From NCBI RefSeq assembly GCF_001642795.1, contig NZ_LKEH01000026.1, positions 471,595 through 535,594 of the forward strand: DNA of 64,000 nt. The letters run 5' to 3'. The DNA is from Pseudomonas viridiflava (GTDB lineage Bacteria; Pseudomonadota; Gammaproteobacteria; Pseudomonadales; Pseudomonadaceae). Of this stretch, positions 21,733 to 30,632 are shown in pieces; the first letter of the stretch is position 1, and each line of letters opens with the position of its first letter. A program made the position numbers and the translations under genes. Below the pieces are notes generated by a model that saw only the letters and a list, made by a program, of their open reading frames with translations, did not search any database and was not told where the DNA came from.

Positions 21733-22305
21733 ATGAAAAAAGTCTCTCCGAGTTACCTCAAGCATCAGTTCTTGATCGCCATGCCGCACATGCACGACGA
21801 GAACTTCTCGCAGACCTTGACTTACGTTGTCGAGCACAACGCCAATGGCGCAATGGGACTGGTGATCAACCGCCCGCAAAGCCTGACCCTGGCCGATGTG
21901 CTCGAACAATTGCGACCGGAGCTGCCTGCACCGGTGCGCTGCCAGCAGATCCCCATCCATTCCGGCGGCCCAGTGCAGACCGATCGCGGTTTCGTGCTGC
22001 ATCCCAGCGGCCAGGTGTTTCAGGCAACGGTCGATCTGCCGGGTGGTATCTCGCTTTCCACGTCCCAGGATGTGCTGTTCTCGATTGCCGACGGCTATGG
22101 CCCTGATCAAAATGTGATCACACTCGGCTACGCCGGGTGGGACGCGGGTCAGCTCGACGCCGAAATGGCTGCCAATGCCTGGCTGACCTGCTCATTTGAC
22201 CCGGGCATCCTGTTCGACGTGGACAGCGATCAGCGCCTCAACGCCGCTGCCGCACGACTGGGCGTCAATCTCAACCTCCTTTCGACTCAGGCAGGGCACG
22301 CCTGA
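21733..22305 (+). CDS. yqgE: YqgE/AlgH family protein (UPF0301)
   Basis: A 190-residue UPF0301 protein with the family start SPSYLKHQFLIAMPHM and the block GAMGLVINRPQSLTL. The biochemical role is unsettled; the P. aeruginosa homologue was once named AlgH for an effect on alginate. The ATG at 21733 was chosen because it gives the family N-terminus and follows an AGGG site. The gene leads a plus-strand operon and its stop overlaps the ruvX start (TGATG). Confidence 0.92.
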   Translation: MKKVSPSYLKHQFLIAMPHMHDENFSQTLTYVVEHNANGAMGLVINRPQSLTLADVLEQLRPELPAPVRCQQIPIHSGGPVQTDRGFVLHPSGQVFQATVDLPGGISLSTSQDVLFSIADGYGPDQNVITLGYAGWDAGQLDAEMAANAWLTCSFDPGILFDVDSDQRLNAAAARLGVNLNLLSTQAGHA

Positions 22306-22745
22306 TGGCTGCATTGCGCCTGCTGCTGGGGTTTGATTTCGGCACCAAACAGATCGGCGTAGCGGTCGGCCAGGCCATTACCGGTCAGGCCCGTGAGCTG
22401 TGTACCTTGAAGGCGCAGAACGGCATCCCGGACTGGGATAAGGTTCAGGCGCTGATCAAGGAATGGCAACCTGACGCCATTGTGGTAGGTCTGCCTCTGA
22501 ATATGGACGGCACACGCAGTAACATGAGCGACCTGGCCGAAAAGTTTTCGCGCAAGCTCAATGGCCGTTTCGGCGTGGCGGTGTATACCCACGACGAACG
22601 CCTGACCACCTTTGAAGCCAAGGGCGAACGCATGGCCCGAGGCGGCCAGAAAGGCAGCTACCGAGACAACCCGGTTGACGCCATTGCCGCCGCCCTGCTG
22701 CTGCAAGGCTGGCTCGACGAGCACCCCGAACTGTTGAATGCGTGA
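22305..22745 (+). CDS. ruvX: Putative pre-16S rRNA nuclease / Holliday junction resolvase homologue RuvX (YqgF)
   Basis: A 146-residue RNase H-fold protein. LGFDFGTKQIGVAVG carries the first catalytic Asp, VVGLPLNMDG and YTHDERLTT the middle conserved elements, and DAIAAALLLQGWLD the last acid. YqgF proteins process the 5' end of 16S rRNA in E. coli and resemble Holliday junction resolvases. The one-base overlap with yqgE indicates translational coupling. Confidence 0.94.
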   Translation: MAALRLLLGFDFGTKQIGVAVGQAITGQARELCTLKAQNGIPDWDKVQALIKEWQPDAIVVGLPLNMDGTRSNMSDLAEKFSRKLNGRFGVAVYTHDERLTTFEAKGERMARGGQKGSYRDNPVDAIAAALLLQGWLDEHPELLNA

Positions 22746-22842
22746 CTTTTTGCGTCCGCACCGCTTCGAGATACCCGGATTCCACGTTTACGCCTGAGCC
22801 GCGCCGCCTGGACGGACGCTGCCCGAGCCCCAAGGAGCAACC

Positions 22843-23355
22843 ATGAGCCTGCCCAATCCCGCCGAACTGATTCGTCAGATGGCCACTGACCTGAACGCTC
22901 ACCTGCACAAGCGCGGCATCAGCGACCCTCGTTTCATCGGTATTCGCACCGGCGGCGTATGGGTTGCTCAGGCGCTGCTCAAGGCACTCGACAATACGGC
23001 CCCGCTCGGCACGCTGGACGTTTCCTTCTACCGTGATGACTTCAGCCAGAACGGCCTGCATCCGCAAGTACGCCCGTCAGAGCTGCCGTTCGAGATCGAA
23101 GGCCAGCACCTGGTGCTGATCGACGACGTGCTGATGAGCGGCCGCACCATTCGCGCCGCCCTCAATGAGCTGTTCGATTACGGCCGCCCGGCCAGTGTCA
23201 CGCTGGTCTGCCTGCTGGACCTGGAAGCCGGTGAACTGCCGATCCGTCCTAACGTGGTAGGCGCGACGCTGTCTCTGGCACCACAGGAACGCATCAAGCT
23301 GTCCGGCCCCGAGCCTCTGGCACTCGAACTTCAAGACCTCTCTACCGCCCTCTAA
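22843..23355 (+). CDS. pyrR: Bifunctional pyr regulator / uracil phosphoribosyltransferase PyrR
   Basis: A 170-residue PRTase-fold protein with the PRPP-binding loop [18 protein letters not shown] and the family [14 protein letters not shown] segment. In Bacillus PyrR controls pyr attenuation by binding mRNA; in pseudomonads it lies in the same operon but its regulatory mode is different and less clear. A strong AAGGAG site precedes the ATG at 22843. I saw no attenuator-type hairpin plus T-run in the 97 bp before it. pyrB begins 12 bp after its stop. Confidence 0.93.
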   Translation: MSLPNPAELIRQMATDLNAHLHKRGISDPRFIGIRTGGVWVAQALLKALDNTAPLGTLDVSFYRDDFSQNGLHPQVRPSELPFEIEGQHLVLIDDVLMSGRTIRAALNELFDYGRPASVTLVCLLDLEAGELPIRPNVVGATLSLAPQERIKLSGPEPLALELQDLSTAL

Positions 23356-23367
23356 GAGTCCATTGCG

Positions 23368-24372
23368 ATGACGCCTCTCGACGCCAAGCGCCCGCTGCAG
23401 TTGAACCATCAGGGTCAGCTGCGCCATTTTCTGTCTCTGGACGGCTTGCCTCGCGAGCTGCTCACCGAAATCCTCGACACCGCCGACTCGTTTCTCGAAG
23501 TCGGTGCCCGGGCGGTGAAGAAAGTCCCGCTGTTACGTGGCAAGACGGTGTGCAACGTGTTCTTCGAGAACTCGACCCGTACGCGGACCACTTTCGAACT
23601 GGCGGCCCAGCGCCTGTCGGCCGACGTGATCACGCTGAACGTCTCGACTTCGTCTACGAGCAAGGGCGAAACGCTGTTCGACACCCTGCGCAACCTCGAG
23701 GCCATGGCCGCCGACATGTTTGTCGTGCGCCACGCTGACTCGGGTGCAGCGCACTTCATTGCCGAGCACGTCTGCCCGGATGTGGCGATCATCAACGGCG
23801 GCGATGGCCGTCACGCTCACCCGACCCAGGGCATGCTCGACATGCTGACGATCCGTCGTCACAAGGGCGGTTTCGAGAACCTCTCGGTGGCCATTGTCGG
23901 CGACATCCTGCACTCGCGTGTGGCGCGCTCCAACATGCTGGCGCTCAAGGCGCTGGGCTGCCCGGACATCCGCGTGATCGGACCGAAAACCCTGCTGCCG
24001 GTCGGTATTGAGCAGTATGGCGTGAAGGTCTACACCGACCTGAACGAAGGTTTGAAAGACGTGGACGTGGTCATCATGCTGCGCCTGCAACGCGAGCGCA
24101 TGACCGGCGGCCTGCTGCCCAGCGAAGGCGAGTTCTACCGCCTGTTCGGTCTGACCACGGCGCGTCTGGCCGTAGCGAAACCGGATGCCATCGTCATGCA
24201 TCCCGGTCCGATCAATCGCGGCGTGGAAATCGAGTCGGCAGTGGCCGACGGGGCTCATTCGGTGATTCTCAATCAAGTGACTTACGGCATCGCGGTGCGC
24301 ATGGCGGTGCTGTCCATGGCCATGAGCGGACAAACCGCACAACGACAGTTCGAGCAGGAGAACGCCCTGTGA
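23368..24372 (+). CDS. pyrB: Aspartate carbamoyltransferase catalytic subunit
   Basis: A 334-residue enzyme that condenses carbamoyl phosphate with aspartate, the first committed step of pyrimidine synthesis. The carbamoyl-phosphate loop [14 protein letters not shown], the HADSGAAH segment, [12 protein letters not shown] and the 240s-type MLRLQRERM loop are all present. Pseudomonas ATCases carry an N-terminal extension holding an effector-binding region; the ~25 residues before LDGLPRELL fit this. The holoenzyme is a dodecamer with the product of the next gene. The last bases overlap the pyrC' GTG start. Confidence 0.97.
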   Translation: MTPLDAKRPLQLNHQGQLRHFLSLDGLPRELLTEILDTADSFLEVGARAVKKVPLLRGKTVCNVFFENSTRTRTTFELAAQRLSADVITLNVSTSSTSKGETLFDTLRNLEAMAADMFVVRHADSGAAHFIAEHVCPDVAIINGGDGRHAHPTQGMLDMLTIRRHKGGFENLSVAIVGDILHSRVARSNMLALKALGCPDIRVIGPKTLLPVGIEQYGVKVYTDLNEGLKDVDVVIMLRLQRERMTGGLLPSEGEFYRLFGLTTARLAVAKPDAIVMHPGPINRGVEIESAVADGAHSVILNQVTYGIAVRMAVLSMAMSGQTAQRQFEQENAL

Positions 24373-25640
24373 AGCTCAGTATTCTCGGCGCTCGCGTCAT
24401 CGACCCGGTCAGCGGTCTGGATCAAGTCACCGACCTGCACATTGAAGCGTGCAAGCTCCTGGCAATCGGCGCCGCACCAGCCGGCTTCGAAGCGAGCCAG
24501 ACCATCGACGCCACCGGCCTTGTCGCCGCGCCCGGTCTGGTCGATCTCAATGTCTCCCTGCGTGAGCCGGGTTACAGCCGTAAAGGCAGTATCGCCAGCG
24601 AAACGCGTGCGGCGACGGCTGGCGGCGTGACCAGCCTGTGCTGCCCGCCGCGCACCAAGCCGGTACTGGATACGTCGGCAGTTGCCGAGCTGATTCTGGA
24701 CCGCGCTCGTGAAGCCGGTTTCAGCAAGGTCTTTCCGATTGGAGCGCTGAGCAAGGGCCTGGAAGGCGAGCAGCTGGCCGAACTGATCGCCCTGCGCGAT
24801 GCGGGCTGCGTTGCGTTCGGCAACGGTCTGAGCAGCTTCAACAACACGCGCACGCTGTGCCGGGCGCTGGAATACGCGGCCACGTTTGACCTGACCGTGA
24901 TCTTCAATTCGCAGGATCGTGATCTGGCCGAAGGCGGTCTGGCTCACGAAGGTCCGACGGCCAGCTTTTTGGGACTGGCCGGCATTCCGGAAACGGCCGA
25001 AACCGTCGCCCTGGCGCGCGACCTGCTGCTGGTCGAGCAGAGTGGCGTGCGTGCGCACTTCAGCCAGTTGACCAGCGCTCGCGGCGCGGCCCTGATTGCA
25101 CAGGCGCAGGCGCGCGGACTGCCCGTAACGGCGGATGTGGCGCTGTATCAGCTGATCCTGACGGATGAGGCGCTGATCGACTTCTCCAGCCTGTACCACG
25201 TCCAGCCGCCCCTGCGCACCCGTGCCGACCGTGACGGCCTGCGCGAAGCGGTGAAGTCCGGGGTGATCCAGGCCATCTCCAGCCACCACCAGCCTCACGA
25301 GCGTGACGCCAAGCTGGCGCCATTTGGTGCGACCGAGCCGGGCATCAGCAGCGTCGAGTTGCTGCTGCCACTGGCCATGACCCTGGTCGAAGACGGCCTG
25401 CTGGACCTGCCAACCCTCATCGCCCGCCTGAGCAGCGGCCCGGCCGCAGCGCTGCGTCTGCCTGCTGGCAAACTGAGCGCCGGTGCGCCAGCAGACATCG
25501 TCCTGTTCGATCCAGCGGCTTCAACCCTTGCGGGCGAAACCTGGCTGTCCAAAGGCGAAAACTGCCCCTTCATCGGCCATTGCCTGCCGAGTTCAGTGCG
25601 TTACACGCTGGTGGATGGGCGGATCAGTTATAGCCGTTGA
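24369..25640 (+). CDS. pyrC': Inactive dihydroorotase-like ATCase partner PyrC' (PyrX)
   Basis: A 423-residue amidohydrolase-fold protein. The active-site motif of true dihydroorotases, DxHxHLREPG, reads [10 protein letters not shown] here, so both zinc-binding His are replaced by Asn and Ser. A catalytic role as dihydroorotase is therefore unlikely. In P. putida and P. aeruginosa the corresponding pyrC' product is required structurally for assembly of the PyrB dodecamer, and real PyrC enzymes are encoded elsewhere. The GTG start at 24369 overlaps the pyrB stop (GTGA), which suits fixed-ratio synthesis of the two subunits. Confidence 0.93.
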   Translation: MKLSILGARVIDPVSGLDQVTDLHIEACKLLAIGAAPAGFEASQTIDATGLVAAPGLVDLNVSLREPGYSRKGSIASETRAATAGGVTSLCCPPRTKPVLDTSAVAELILDRAREAGFSKVFPIGALSKGLEGEQLAELIALRDAGCVAFGNGLSSFNNTRTLCRALEYAATFDLTVIFNSQDRDLAEGGLAHEGPTASFLGLAGIPETAETVALARDLLLVEQSGVRAHFSQLTSARGAALIAQAQARGLPVTADVALYQLILTDEALIDFSSLYHVQPPLRTRADRDGLREAVKSGVIQAISSHHQPHERDAKLAPFGATEPGISSVELLLPLAMTLVEDGLLDLPTLIARLSSGPAAALRLPAGKLSAGAPADIVLFDPAASTLAGETWLSKGENCPFIGHCLPSSVRYTLVDGRISYSR

Positions 25641-25689
25641 ATCACCGACTGATCGCAACCACGCTCCGCGTCCGGCAGTAAGGTGCTTG

Positions 25690-25790
25690 AGACCCCTGAT
25701 CGTTCCCACGCTCCAGCGTGGTAACGCCTCTCAGGACGCTCCGCGTCCGGCCGTGATGTGACGCTTCGCGTCACGGCCGCATGCCCACCA
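25690..25790. repeat. REP-type repeat cluster after pyrC'
   Basis: The gap holds the module CCCACGCTCCAGCGTGGTAA, the word GGACGCTCCGCGTCC and a palindrome CCGTGATGTGACGC / GCGTCACGG (near 25752-25780). The same words occur near 9120 and 35110. It lies between two convergent genes and may also act in transcription termination. Confidence 0.7.
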
Positions 25791-25794
25791 GCTA

Positions 25795-26199
25795 TCACCC
25801 GCGACGTGCATTCTCCACCGAGACCTGATTATTCAGCGTCCAGAAGTCATAAAGGATGCCGATCAGGAACAGCCCGCCTGTGAACAGGTAGATAACCCCG
25901 GTGATCCACTTGCCCATGTACATGCGATGCACGCCGAAGAGGCCGAGGAAGGTCAGCAGGATCCAGGCCAGGCTGTAGTCGGTCGAACCTGACGTGAAGC
26001 GCAGGTCCGCTTCGCGATCCATCGACGGAATCAGAAACAGGTCGATCAGCCAGCCGATGCCTAGCAGCCCGAATGTGAAGAACCAGATGGTCCCGGTCAC
26101 TGGCTTGCCGTAGTAGAAACGGTGCGCGCCGAGGAACCCGAAAATCCACAACAGATAACCCATGACCTTGCTGTGTGTGTCGGAGCGATAGCCGTTCAT
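25795..26199 (-). CDS. TM2 domain membrane protein
   Basis: A 134-residue inner-membrane protein with two tandem TM2-type helix pairs. The first is YLLWIFGFLGAHRFYYGKP (about 14-32). The second is ILLTFLGLFGVHRMYMGKW (about 79-97). TM2 proteins are small, widespread and mostly uncharacterised. The ATG at 26199 was chosen because an AGAGGATA ribosome site precedes it; the longer in-frame reading starting near 26253 has no such site. It reads toward the REP cluster after pyrC' and away from the NlpC/P60 gene. Function unknown. Confidence 0.85.
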   Translation of the reverse strand: MNGYRSDTHSKVMGYLLWIFGFLGAHRFYYGKPVTGTIWFFTFGLLGIGWLIDLFLIPSMDREADLRFTSGSTDYSLAWILLTFLGLFGVHRMYMGKWITGVIYLFTGGLFLIGILYDFWTLNNQVSVENARRG

Positions 26200-26449
26200 T
26201 TGTATCCTCTCTGAGTCAATAGAAAAAAATAAATAACATTTTTGTGACTCCACTGTCGTCTTCCGACGTACGGCATCCTACGCCCTTATGCACCGTCAAA
26301 CCCTTGTCGCCAAAGGAATTACGGAGAAAACAGAAAGAGTCTTTCGCGCATTTTGCAATGATGCCACTGTGACTCACTCGACAAATGGGGTCAGGATTTT
26401 CAAAAAAGCTGTTATAAAGTTGCGCGCTGACCACCATGAGCCTTGCCAA

Positions 26450-27133
26450 ATGCGTCCTTTTTTCAAGACATGGCTAACCATTTGCCTGTTTATGCCACTG
26501 GCCGCCCACGCCACCAATCGTGAGCAACAGCTTCCTGCGAGCTTCTCGGGTTACACCGCCAAAAGTCACCTTACGCCCGTGATAGCAACGCGAAATACGC
26601 CTCAGGAAACCACCGTCACTCCACATGCAACGCGAACCACCCGCGCCGTTCAGACGCCGGTTTCGCGAAAGAATTCCTCCAAGGCTGCCCACACTCAGGC
26701 TCTGAACGCGGGTAACGCAAAACAGGGCAACGCCGTTGTGAAACGTGCGCTGCAGACTGTCGGCACGCCCTATCGCTGGGGCGGTACAACGCCGGGCAAA
26801 GGTCTGGATTGCAGTGGGCTGGTGAAGTACGCCTACAGCGACGTTCGTGAAGTCGACTTGCCACGTACGTCCAATGCCATGGCCCAAGGCCACGGGCAGA
26901 CAGTGGATCGCAAGGATTTGAAACCGGGTGACCTGCTGTTCTTCAACATCAAGAGCCGCAACGTGAACCACGTGGCGATCTATCTGGGCGACAACAAGTT
27001 CGTTCATGCGCCGCGTCGTGGCAAGGCTGTCACCGTGGACACGCTGAACAAGCCGTACTGGAACAGTCACTACAAGATCGCCAAGCGCGTACTACCCAAG
27101 CAGACCACGCAAATGCGGGTCGTGCAGCGCTGA
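26450..27133 (+). CDS. Secreted NlpC/P60 (C40) peptidoglycan peptidase
   Basis: A 227-residue protein with a signal peptide (residues 1-21, ending AAHA), a Thr/Ala-rich linker of about 85 residues and a C-terminal NlpC/P60 domain. The catalytic Cys is Cys121 in GLDCSGLVKYAY and the His is His174 in NHVAIYLG, followed by FVHAPRRG. Such enzymes cut D-Glu/meso-Dap bonds in peptidoglycan stem peptides in the periplasm. The start at 26450 gives the signal peptide; the upstream in-frame extension has none. The 5' flank is A+T-rich. A hairpin terminator lies 10 bp after the stop, shared with convergent pilT. Confidence 0.9.
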   Translation: MRPFFKTWLTICLFMPLAAHATNREQQLPASFSGYTAKSHLTPVIATRNTPQETTVTPHATRTTRAVQTPVSRKNSSKAAHTQALNAGNAKQGNAVVKRALQTVGTPYRWGGTTPGKGLDCSGLVKYAYSDVREVDLPRTSNAMAQGHGQTVDRKDLKPGDLLFFNIKSRNVNHVAIYLGDNKFVHAPRRGKAVTVDTLNKPYWNSHYKIAKRVLPKQTTQMRVVQR

Positions 27134-27142
27134 TCCCCTCCA

Positions 27143-27164
27143 AGGCCTGCCTCTGCGCAGGCCT
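27143..27164. terminator. Bidirectional hairpin between NlpC/P60 gene and pilT
   Basis: AGGCCTGC and GCAGGCCT form an 8-bp stem with a 6-base loop between two convergent gene ends. The T-tract is short (TGTTTC) on the plus strand. Confidence 0.6.
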
Positions 27165-27190
27165 GTTTCATCTCCCCCCTTTACCATTCC

Positions 27191-28225
27191 CTAGAAGTTG
27201 TCAGGCACCTTGGCCCGCTCGCGTGCGCTTTCACGGGTGATCAGGCCTTTCTTGACCAGATCGGCCAGGCACATGTCCAGCGTCTGCATGCCCATCGAGC
27301 CTCCGGTCTGAATGGCCGAATACATCTGCGCCACCTTGTCTTCACGAATCAGGTTACGGATCGCGGGCGTGCCCATCATGATTTCATGAGCCGCGATCCG
27401 GCCGCCGCCGACCTTCTTGAGCAGTGACTGCGACACCACCGCGTGCAGCGACTCGGACAGCATCGAGCGGATCATCGATTTTTCCTGAGCCGGAAACACG
27501 TCCACCACCCGGTCGATGGTCTTGGCCGCTGATGTCGTGTGCAGCGTGCCGAACACCAGGTGGCCGGTCTCGGCCGCCGTCAGCGCCAGACGAATTGTCT
27601 CGAGGTCGCGCAGCTCGCCCACCAGAATCACGTCCGGGTCTTCACGCAGTGCCGAACGCAAAGCCTCCGAAAACCCGAGCGTGTCGCGATGCACTTCGCG
27701 CTGGTTGACCAGGCACTTCTTGGATTCGTGAACGAATTCGATAGGGTCTTCGATGGTCAGGATATGGTGATGCTTGTTGCAGTTGAGGTAGTCGATCATC
27801 GCCGCCAGCGTGGTCGATTTACCCGACCCGGTCGGCCCCGTGACCAGAATCAGGCCGCGAGGCACGTCTGTAATCTTGCGAAACACACTGCCCATGCCCA
27901 GATCCTCCATGCTCAGGATCCGGGAGGGAATGGTCCGAAACACAGCGCCAGCGCCACGATTCTGGTTGAAGGCGTTGACGCGGAACCGCGCGACACCCGG
28001 CACTTCGAACGAGAAGTCGGTTTCCAGAGACTCCTCGAAGACCTGGCGCTGCTTGTCGTTCATGATGTCGTAGATCAGCGCCTTGACTTCTTTTGCATCG
28101 AGCGGTGGCAGGTTGATCCGCCGCACATCGCCGTCGACACGGATCATCGGCGGCAGGCCTGCAGAGAGGTGCAAGTCCGACGCGCCCTGTTTGGCACTGA
28201 AGGCCAGCAGCTCGGTAATATCCAT
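27191..28225 (-). CDS. pilT: Type IV pilus retraction ATPase PilT
   Basis: A 344-residue hexameric ATPase that depolymerises type IV pili and powers twitching. It shows the N-terminal MDITELLAFSAKQGASDLHL, Walker A GPTGSGKST, the Asp and His boxes (TIEDPIEFVH, GTLHTTSA) and the C-terminal AIRNLIRE motif needed for retraction. Length and start match P. aeruginosa PilT; GAGGAG lies before the ATG at 28225, so an ATG four codons upstream was rejected. pilU, which follows pilT in P. aeruginosa, is absent here. It is divergent from yggS across 55 bp. Confidence 0.97.
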   Translation of the reverse strand: MDITELLAFSAKQGASDLHLSAGLPPMIRVDGDVRRINLPPLDAKEVKALIYDIMNDKQRQVFEESLETDFSFEVPGVARFRVNAFNQNRGAGAVFRTIPSRILSMEDLGMGSVFRKITDVPRGLILVTGPTGSGKSTTLAAMIDYLNCNKHHHILTIEDPIEFVHESKKCLVNQREVHRDTLGFSEALRSALREDPDVILVGELRDLETIRLALTAAETGHLVFGTLHTTSAAKTIDRVVDVFPAQEKSMIRSMLSESLHAVVSQSLLKKVGGGRIAAHEIMMGTPAIRNLIREDKVAQMYSAIQTGGSMGMQTLDMCLADLVKKGLITRESARERAKVPDNF

Positions 28226-28280
28226 ACAGCTCCTCAATCACATAGAATGCCGCAGACTTTAGCCCTGCTGGCGCAAATCA

Positions 28281-28967
28281 ATGTCCACGATAGCAGCGAA
28301 CATTTCAACGCTCGAACAGCGAATTCGTACAGCGTCTCTCGCAGCGCAGCGAGATCCGGCCTCGGTCGGCCTGCTGGCGGTGAGTAAAACCAAGCCCTCC
28401 AGCGCATTGCGGGAAGCATACGCTGCCGGATTGCGTGACTTTGGCGAAAATTATTTGCAGGAAGCCCTCGGCAAACAGGGCGAATTGGCGGACCTGCCCT
28501 TGTGCTGGCACTTCATTGGCCCCATTCAATCGAACAAAACGCGCGCAATCGCCGAAAACTTCGCCTGGGTACATTCCGTGGATCGCCTGAAAATTGCTCA
28601 ACGCCTCTCTGAGCAGCGGCCTGAAGGTCTGGAGCCGCTCAACATCTGCATTCAGGTGAATGTCAGTGGCGAGGCCAGCAAATCAGGCTGTACGCCAGAG
28701 GATCTGCCAGCACTGGCCGCTGCCATCAGCGCCCTGCCGCGCCTGAAGCTGCGTGGCCTGATGGCGATTCCCGAGCCCACCGAAGATCAGGCTGAACAGG
28801 CCGCTGCCTTTGCGGCTGTGCGCACGCTGCAGGACCAGTTGGACCTGCCGCTCGACACCCTTTCCATGGGCATGAGCCACGACCTGGAAGCCGCCATCGC
28901 TCAAGGCGCAACCTGGGTACGGATCGGCACCGCCCTTTTTGGCGCCCGCGACTACGGCCAGCCATAA
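28281..28967 (+). CDS. yggS: PLP homeostasis protein YggS/PipY
   Basis: A 228-residue PLP-binding protein with the alanine-racemase N-terminal barrel fold but no known catalysis; it buffers vitamin B6 and affects amino-acid pools. PLP binds Lys36 in LLAVSKTKP. Other conserved parts are DFGENYLQEAL, WHFIGPIQSNK and LSMGMSHDLEAAI. It starts the yggS-proC-yggT cluster, a widely conserved association. Confidence 0.95.
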   Translation: MSTIAANISTLEQRIRTASLAAQRDPASVGLLAVSKTKPSSALREAYAAGLRDFGENYLQEALGKQGELADLPLCWHFIGPIQSNKTRAIAENFAWVHSVDRLKIAQRLSEQRPEGLEPLNICIQVNVSGEASKSGCTPEDLPALAAAISALPRLKLRGLMAIPEPTEDQAEQAAAFAAVRTLQDQLDLPLDTLSMGMSHDLEAAIAQGATWVRIGTALFGARDYGQP

Positions 28968-28989
28968 CCTCCACACAAGGACCCCACTC

Positions 28990-29808
28990 ATGAGCAAGAC
29001 CCGTATCGCCTTCATCGGCGCCGGAAACATGGCCTCCAGCCTGATCGGCGGACTGCGTGCCCAAGGTGTGGAGGCGAGCCTGATCTGTGCCAGCGCGCCG
29101 GGAGCCGAAACCCGCGAGCGCATTTCGACCGAGCACGGCATCAAGGTCTTCGCCGACAACGCCGAAGCAGTCAAGGGTGCGGACGTTGTGGTACTCGCGG
29201 TCAAGCCACAGTTGATGAAAGCCGTGTGCGAAGCCCTCAAGCCCAGTCTGGAAGCGCATCAGTTGATTGTTTCGGTGGCTGCCGGCATCACCTGCGCCAG
29301 CCTGACCAAATGGCTGGGCGAACAGCCGGTGGTCCGCTGCATGCCCAATACGCCTTCGCTATTGCGTCAGGGTGCCAGCGGCCTGTATGCCACAGCGAAT
29401 GTCACCGCCACACAGCGCGAACAGGCCGAACAAATGCTGTCCGCCGTCGGGATCGCGGTCTGGGTCGAGCAGGAAAAGCACATGGACGCCGTCACTGCGG
29501 TGTCCGGCAGCGGCCCTGCCTACTTTTTTCTAATGATGGAAGCCATGACCGCCGCAGGTGTGAAACTGGGCCTGCCGGAAGACATCGCTAAAAAACTCAC
29601 CCTGCAAACCGCACTCGGCTCGGCGCTGATCGCGACGGGCAGCGATGTGGATGCAGGCGAATTGCGTCGTCGTGTCGCCTCACCGGGCGGCACCACAGAA
29701 GCCGCGATCAAGGCATTTCAGGCAGGCGGTTTCGAAGCACTGGTGCAAACCGCGCTGACCGCCGCCGATCACCGCGCAGCCGAACTGGCTGAGCAACTGG
29801 GCAAATAA
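28990..29808 (+). CDS. proC: Pyrroline-5-carboxylate reductase
   Basis: A 272-residue NAD(P)H-dependent enzyme making proline from pyrroline-5-carboxylate. The Rossmann motif AFIGAGNMASSLIGG is at the N-terminus, and the C-terminal helix block GSGPAYFFLMMEAM and RRRVASPGGTTEAAI form the active-site region. The ATG at 28990 follows AAGGA; an upstream in-frame ATG would add 17 unrelated residues inside yggS. It lies 22 bp after yggS. Confidence 0.97.
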   Translation: MSKTRIAFIGAGNMASSLIGGLRAQGVEASLICASAPGAETRERISTEHGIKVFADNAEAVKGADVVVLAVKPQLMKAVCEALKPSLEAHQLIVSVAAGITCASLTKWLGEQPVVRCMPNTPSLLRQGASGLYATANVTATQREQAEQMLSAVGIAVWVEQEKHMDAVTAVSGSGPAYFFLMMEAMTAAGVKLGLPEDIAKKLTLQTALGSALIATGSDVDAGELRRRVASPGGTTEAAIKAFQAGGFEALVQTALTAADHRAAELAEQLGK

Positions 29809-29834
29809 TTTCAGGTCTTTTTCGGAGCAGATTG

Positions 29835-30425
29835 ATGATCGGATTGAACACCGCTGCAATTTATGTCCTGCAAACCCTCGGCAGTCTGTATTTGATGCTC
29901 ATCCTGTTGCGCTTCGTGCTGCAACTGGTGCGAGCGAACTTCTACAACCCGCTGAGCCAATTCATCGTCAAGGCCACTCAGCCGCTGCTCAAGCCGCTGC
30001 GACGCATCATTCCGAGTATTTTCGGACTGGACATGTCGTCGCTGGTGCTGGCGATCATCGTGCAGATGATTCTGATGGCCCTTACCTTGCTGCTGATAGC
30101 CGGCACCGCCGGTGATCCGTTGCTTCTGCTGCTGTGGTCGATCATCAGCGTGACGGCACTGTTCCTGAAGATATTCTTCTTTGCCCTGATTATCAGCGTA
30201 ATCCTGTCCTGGGTCGCGCCGGGCAGCAACAATCCTGGTGCGGAACTGGTCAACCAGATCTGCGAACCGGCGCTGGCACCCTTCCGCAGAATCGTGCCGA
30301 ACCTGGGCGGCCTCGACATCTCACCGATCCTCGCGTTTCTGGTGCTCAAGCTGCTGGACATGCTGGTCATCAACAACCTGGCGGCCATGAGCCACATGCC
30401 GGAAGTGCTGCGCCTGTTGATGTAA
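29835..30425 (+). CDS. yggT: YggT family membrane protein
   Basis: A 196-residue inner-membrane protein made of two YGGT repeats, each with a helix followed by a motif: FVLQLVRANFYNPLSQFIVK then ATQPLLKPLRRIIPS, and ILSWVAPGSNNPGAELVNQI then CEPALAPFRRIVPN. Its biochemical role is not established; it has been tied to osmotic stress and membrane protein assembly. The ATG at 29835, seven bases after GGAG, is preferred to a TTG one codon earlier. It ends the yggS-proC-yggT cluster. Confidence 0.92.
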   Translation: MIGLNTAAIYVLQTLGSLYLMLILLRFVLQLVRANFYNPLSQFIVKATQPLLKPLRRIIPSIFGLDMSSLVLAIIVQMILMALTLLLIAGTAGDPLLLLLWSIISVTALFLKIFFFALIISVILSWVAPGSNNPGAELVNQICEPALAPFRRIVPNLGGLDISPILAFLVLKLLDMLVINNLAAMSHMPEVLRLLM

Positions 30426-30445
30426 TCCCTTGATGATGATCTGGC

Positions 30446-30473
30446 GATCGTTCCCACGAGCATGGGAACGATC
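30446..30473. repeat. Palindromic REP-type hairpin after yggT
   Basis: GATCGTTCCCA (30446-30456) and TGGGAACGATC (30463-30473) form an 11-bp perfect stem with a 6-base loop. GATCGTTCCCA is shared with the other REP clusters of the window. It may stop transcription between yggT and metX. The remaining ~160 bp before metX includes a decayed REP word (GCGGAGCGATGGGCACGATC, 30515-30534) and no gene. Confidence 0.65.
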
Positions 30474-30632
30474 ATCATCGTATTCCTCCAAGAGGACTTG
30501 TGTATAACGATGAGCGCGGAGCGATGGGCACGATCAGTGTTGAGGCAGTCCGTACCGTGCCTGATATTCCCTTATTGCCGCTGCCCCCCACGGTCTTTAG
30601 ACTTACGCCTCATTCAAGCGAGAGCAGGGTCG

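Noticed and set aside
22746..22842. PyrR-dependent attenuator before pyrR
   Set aside because: No terminator hairpin with T-run or anti-terminator pairing was seen in this 97-bp interval.
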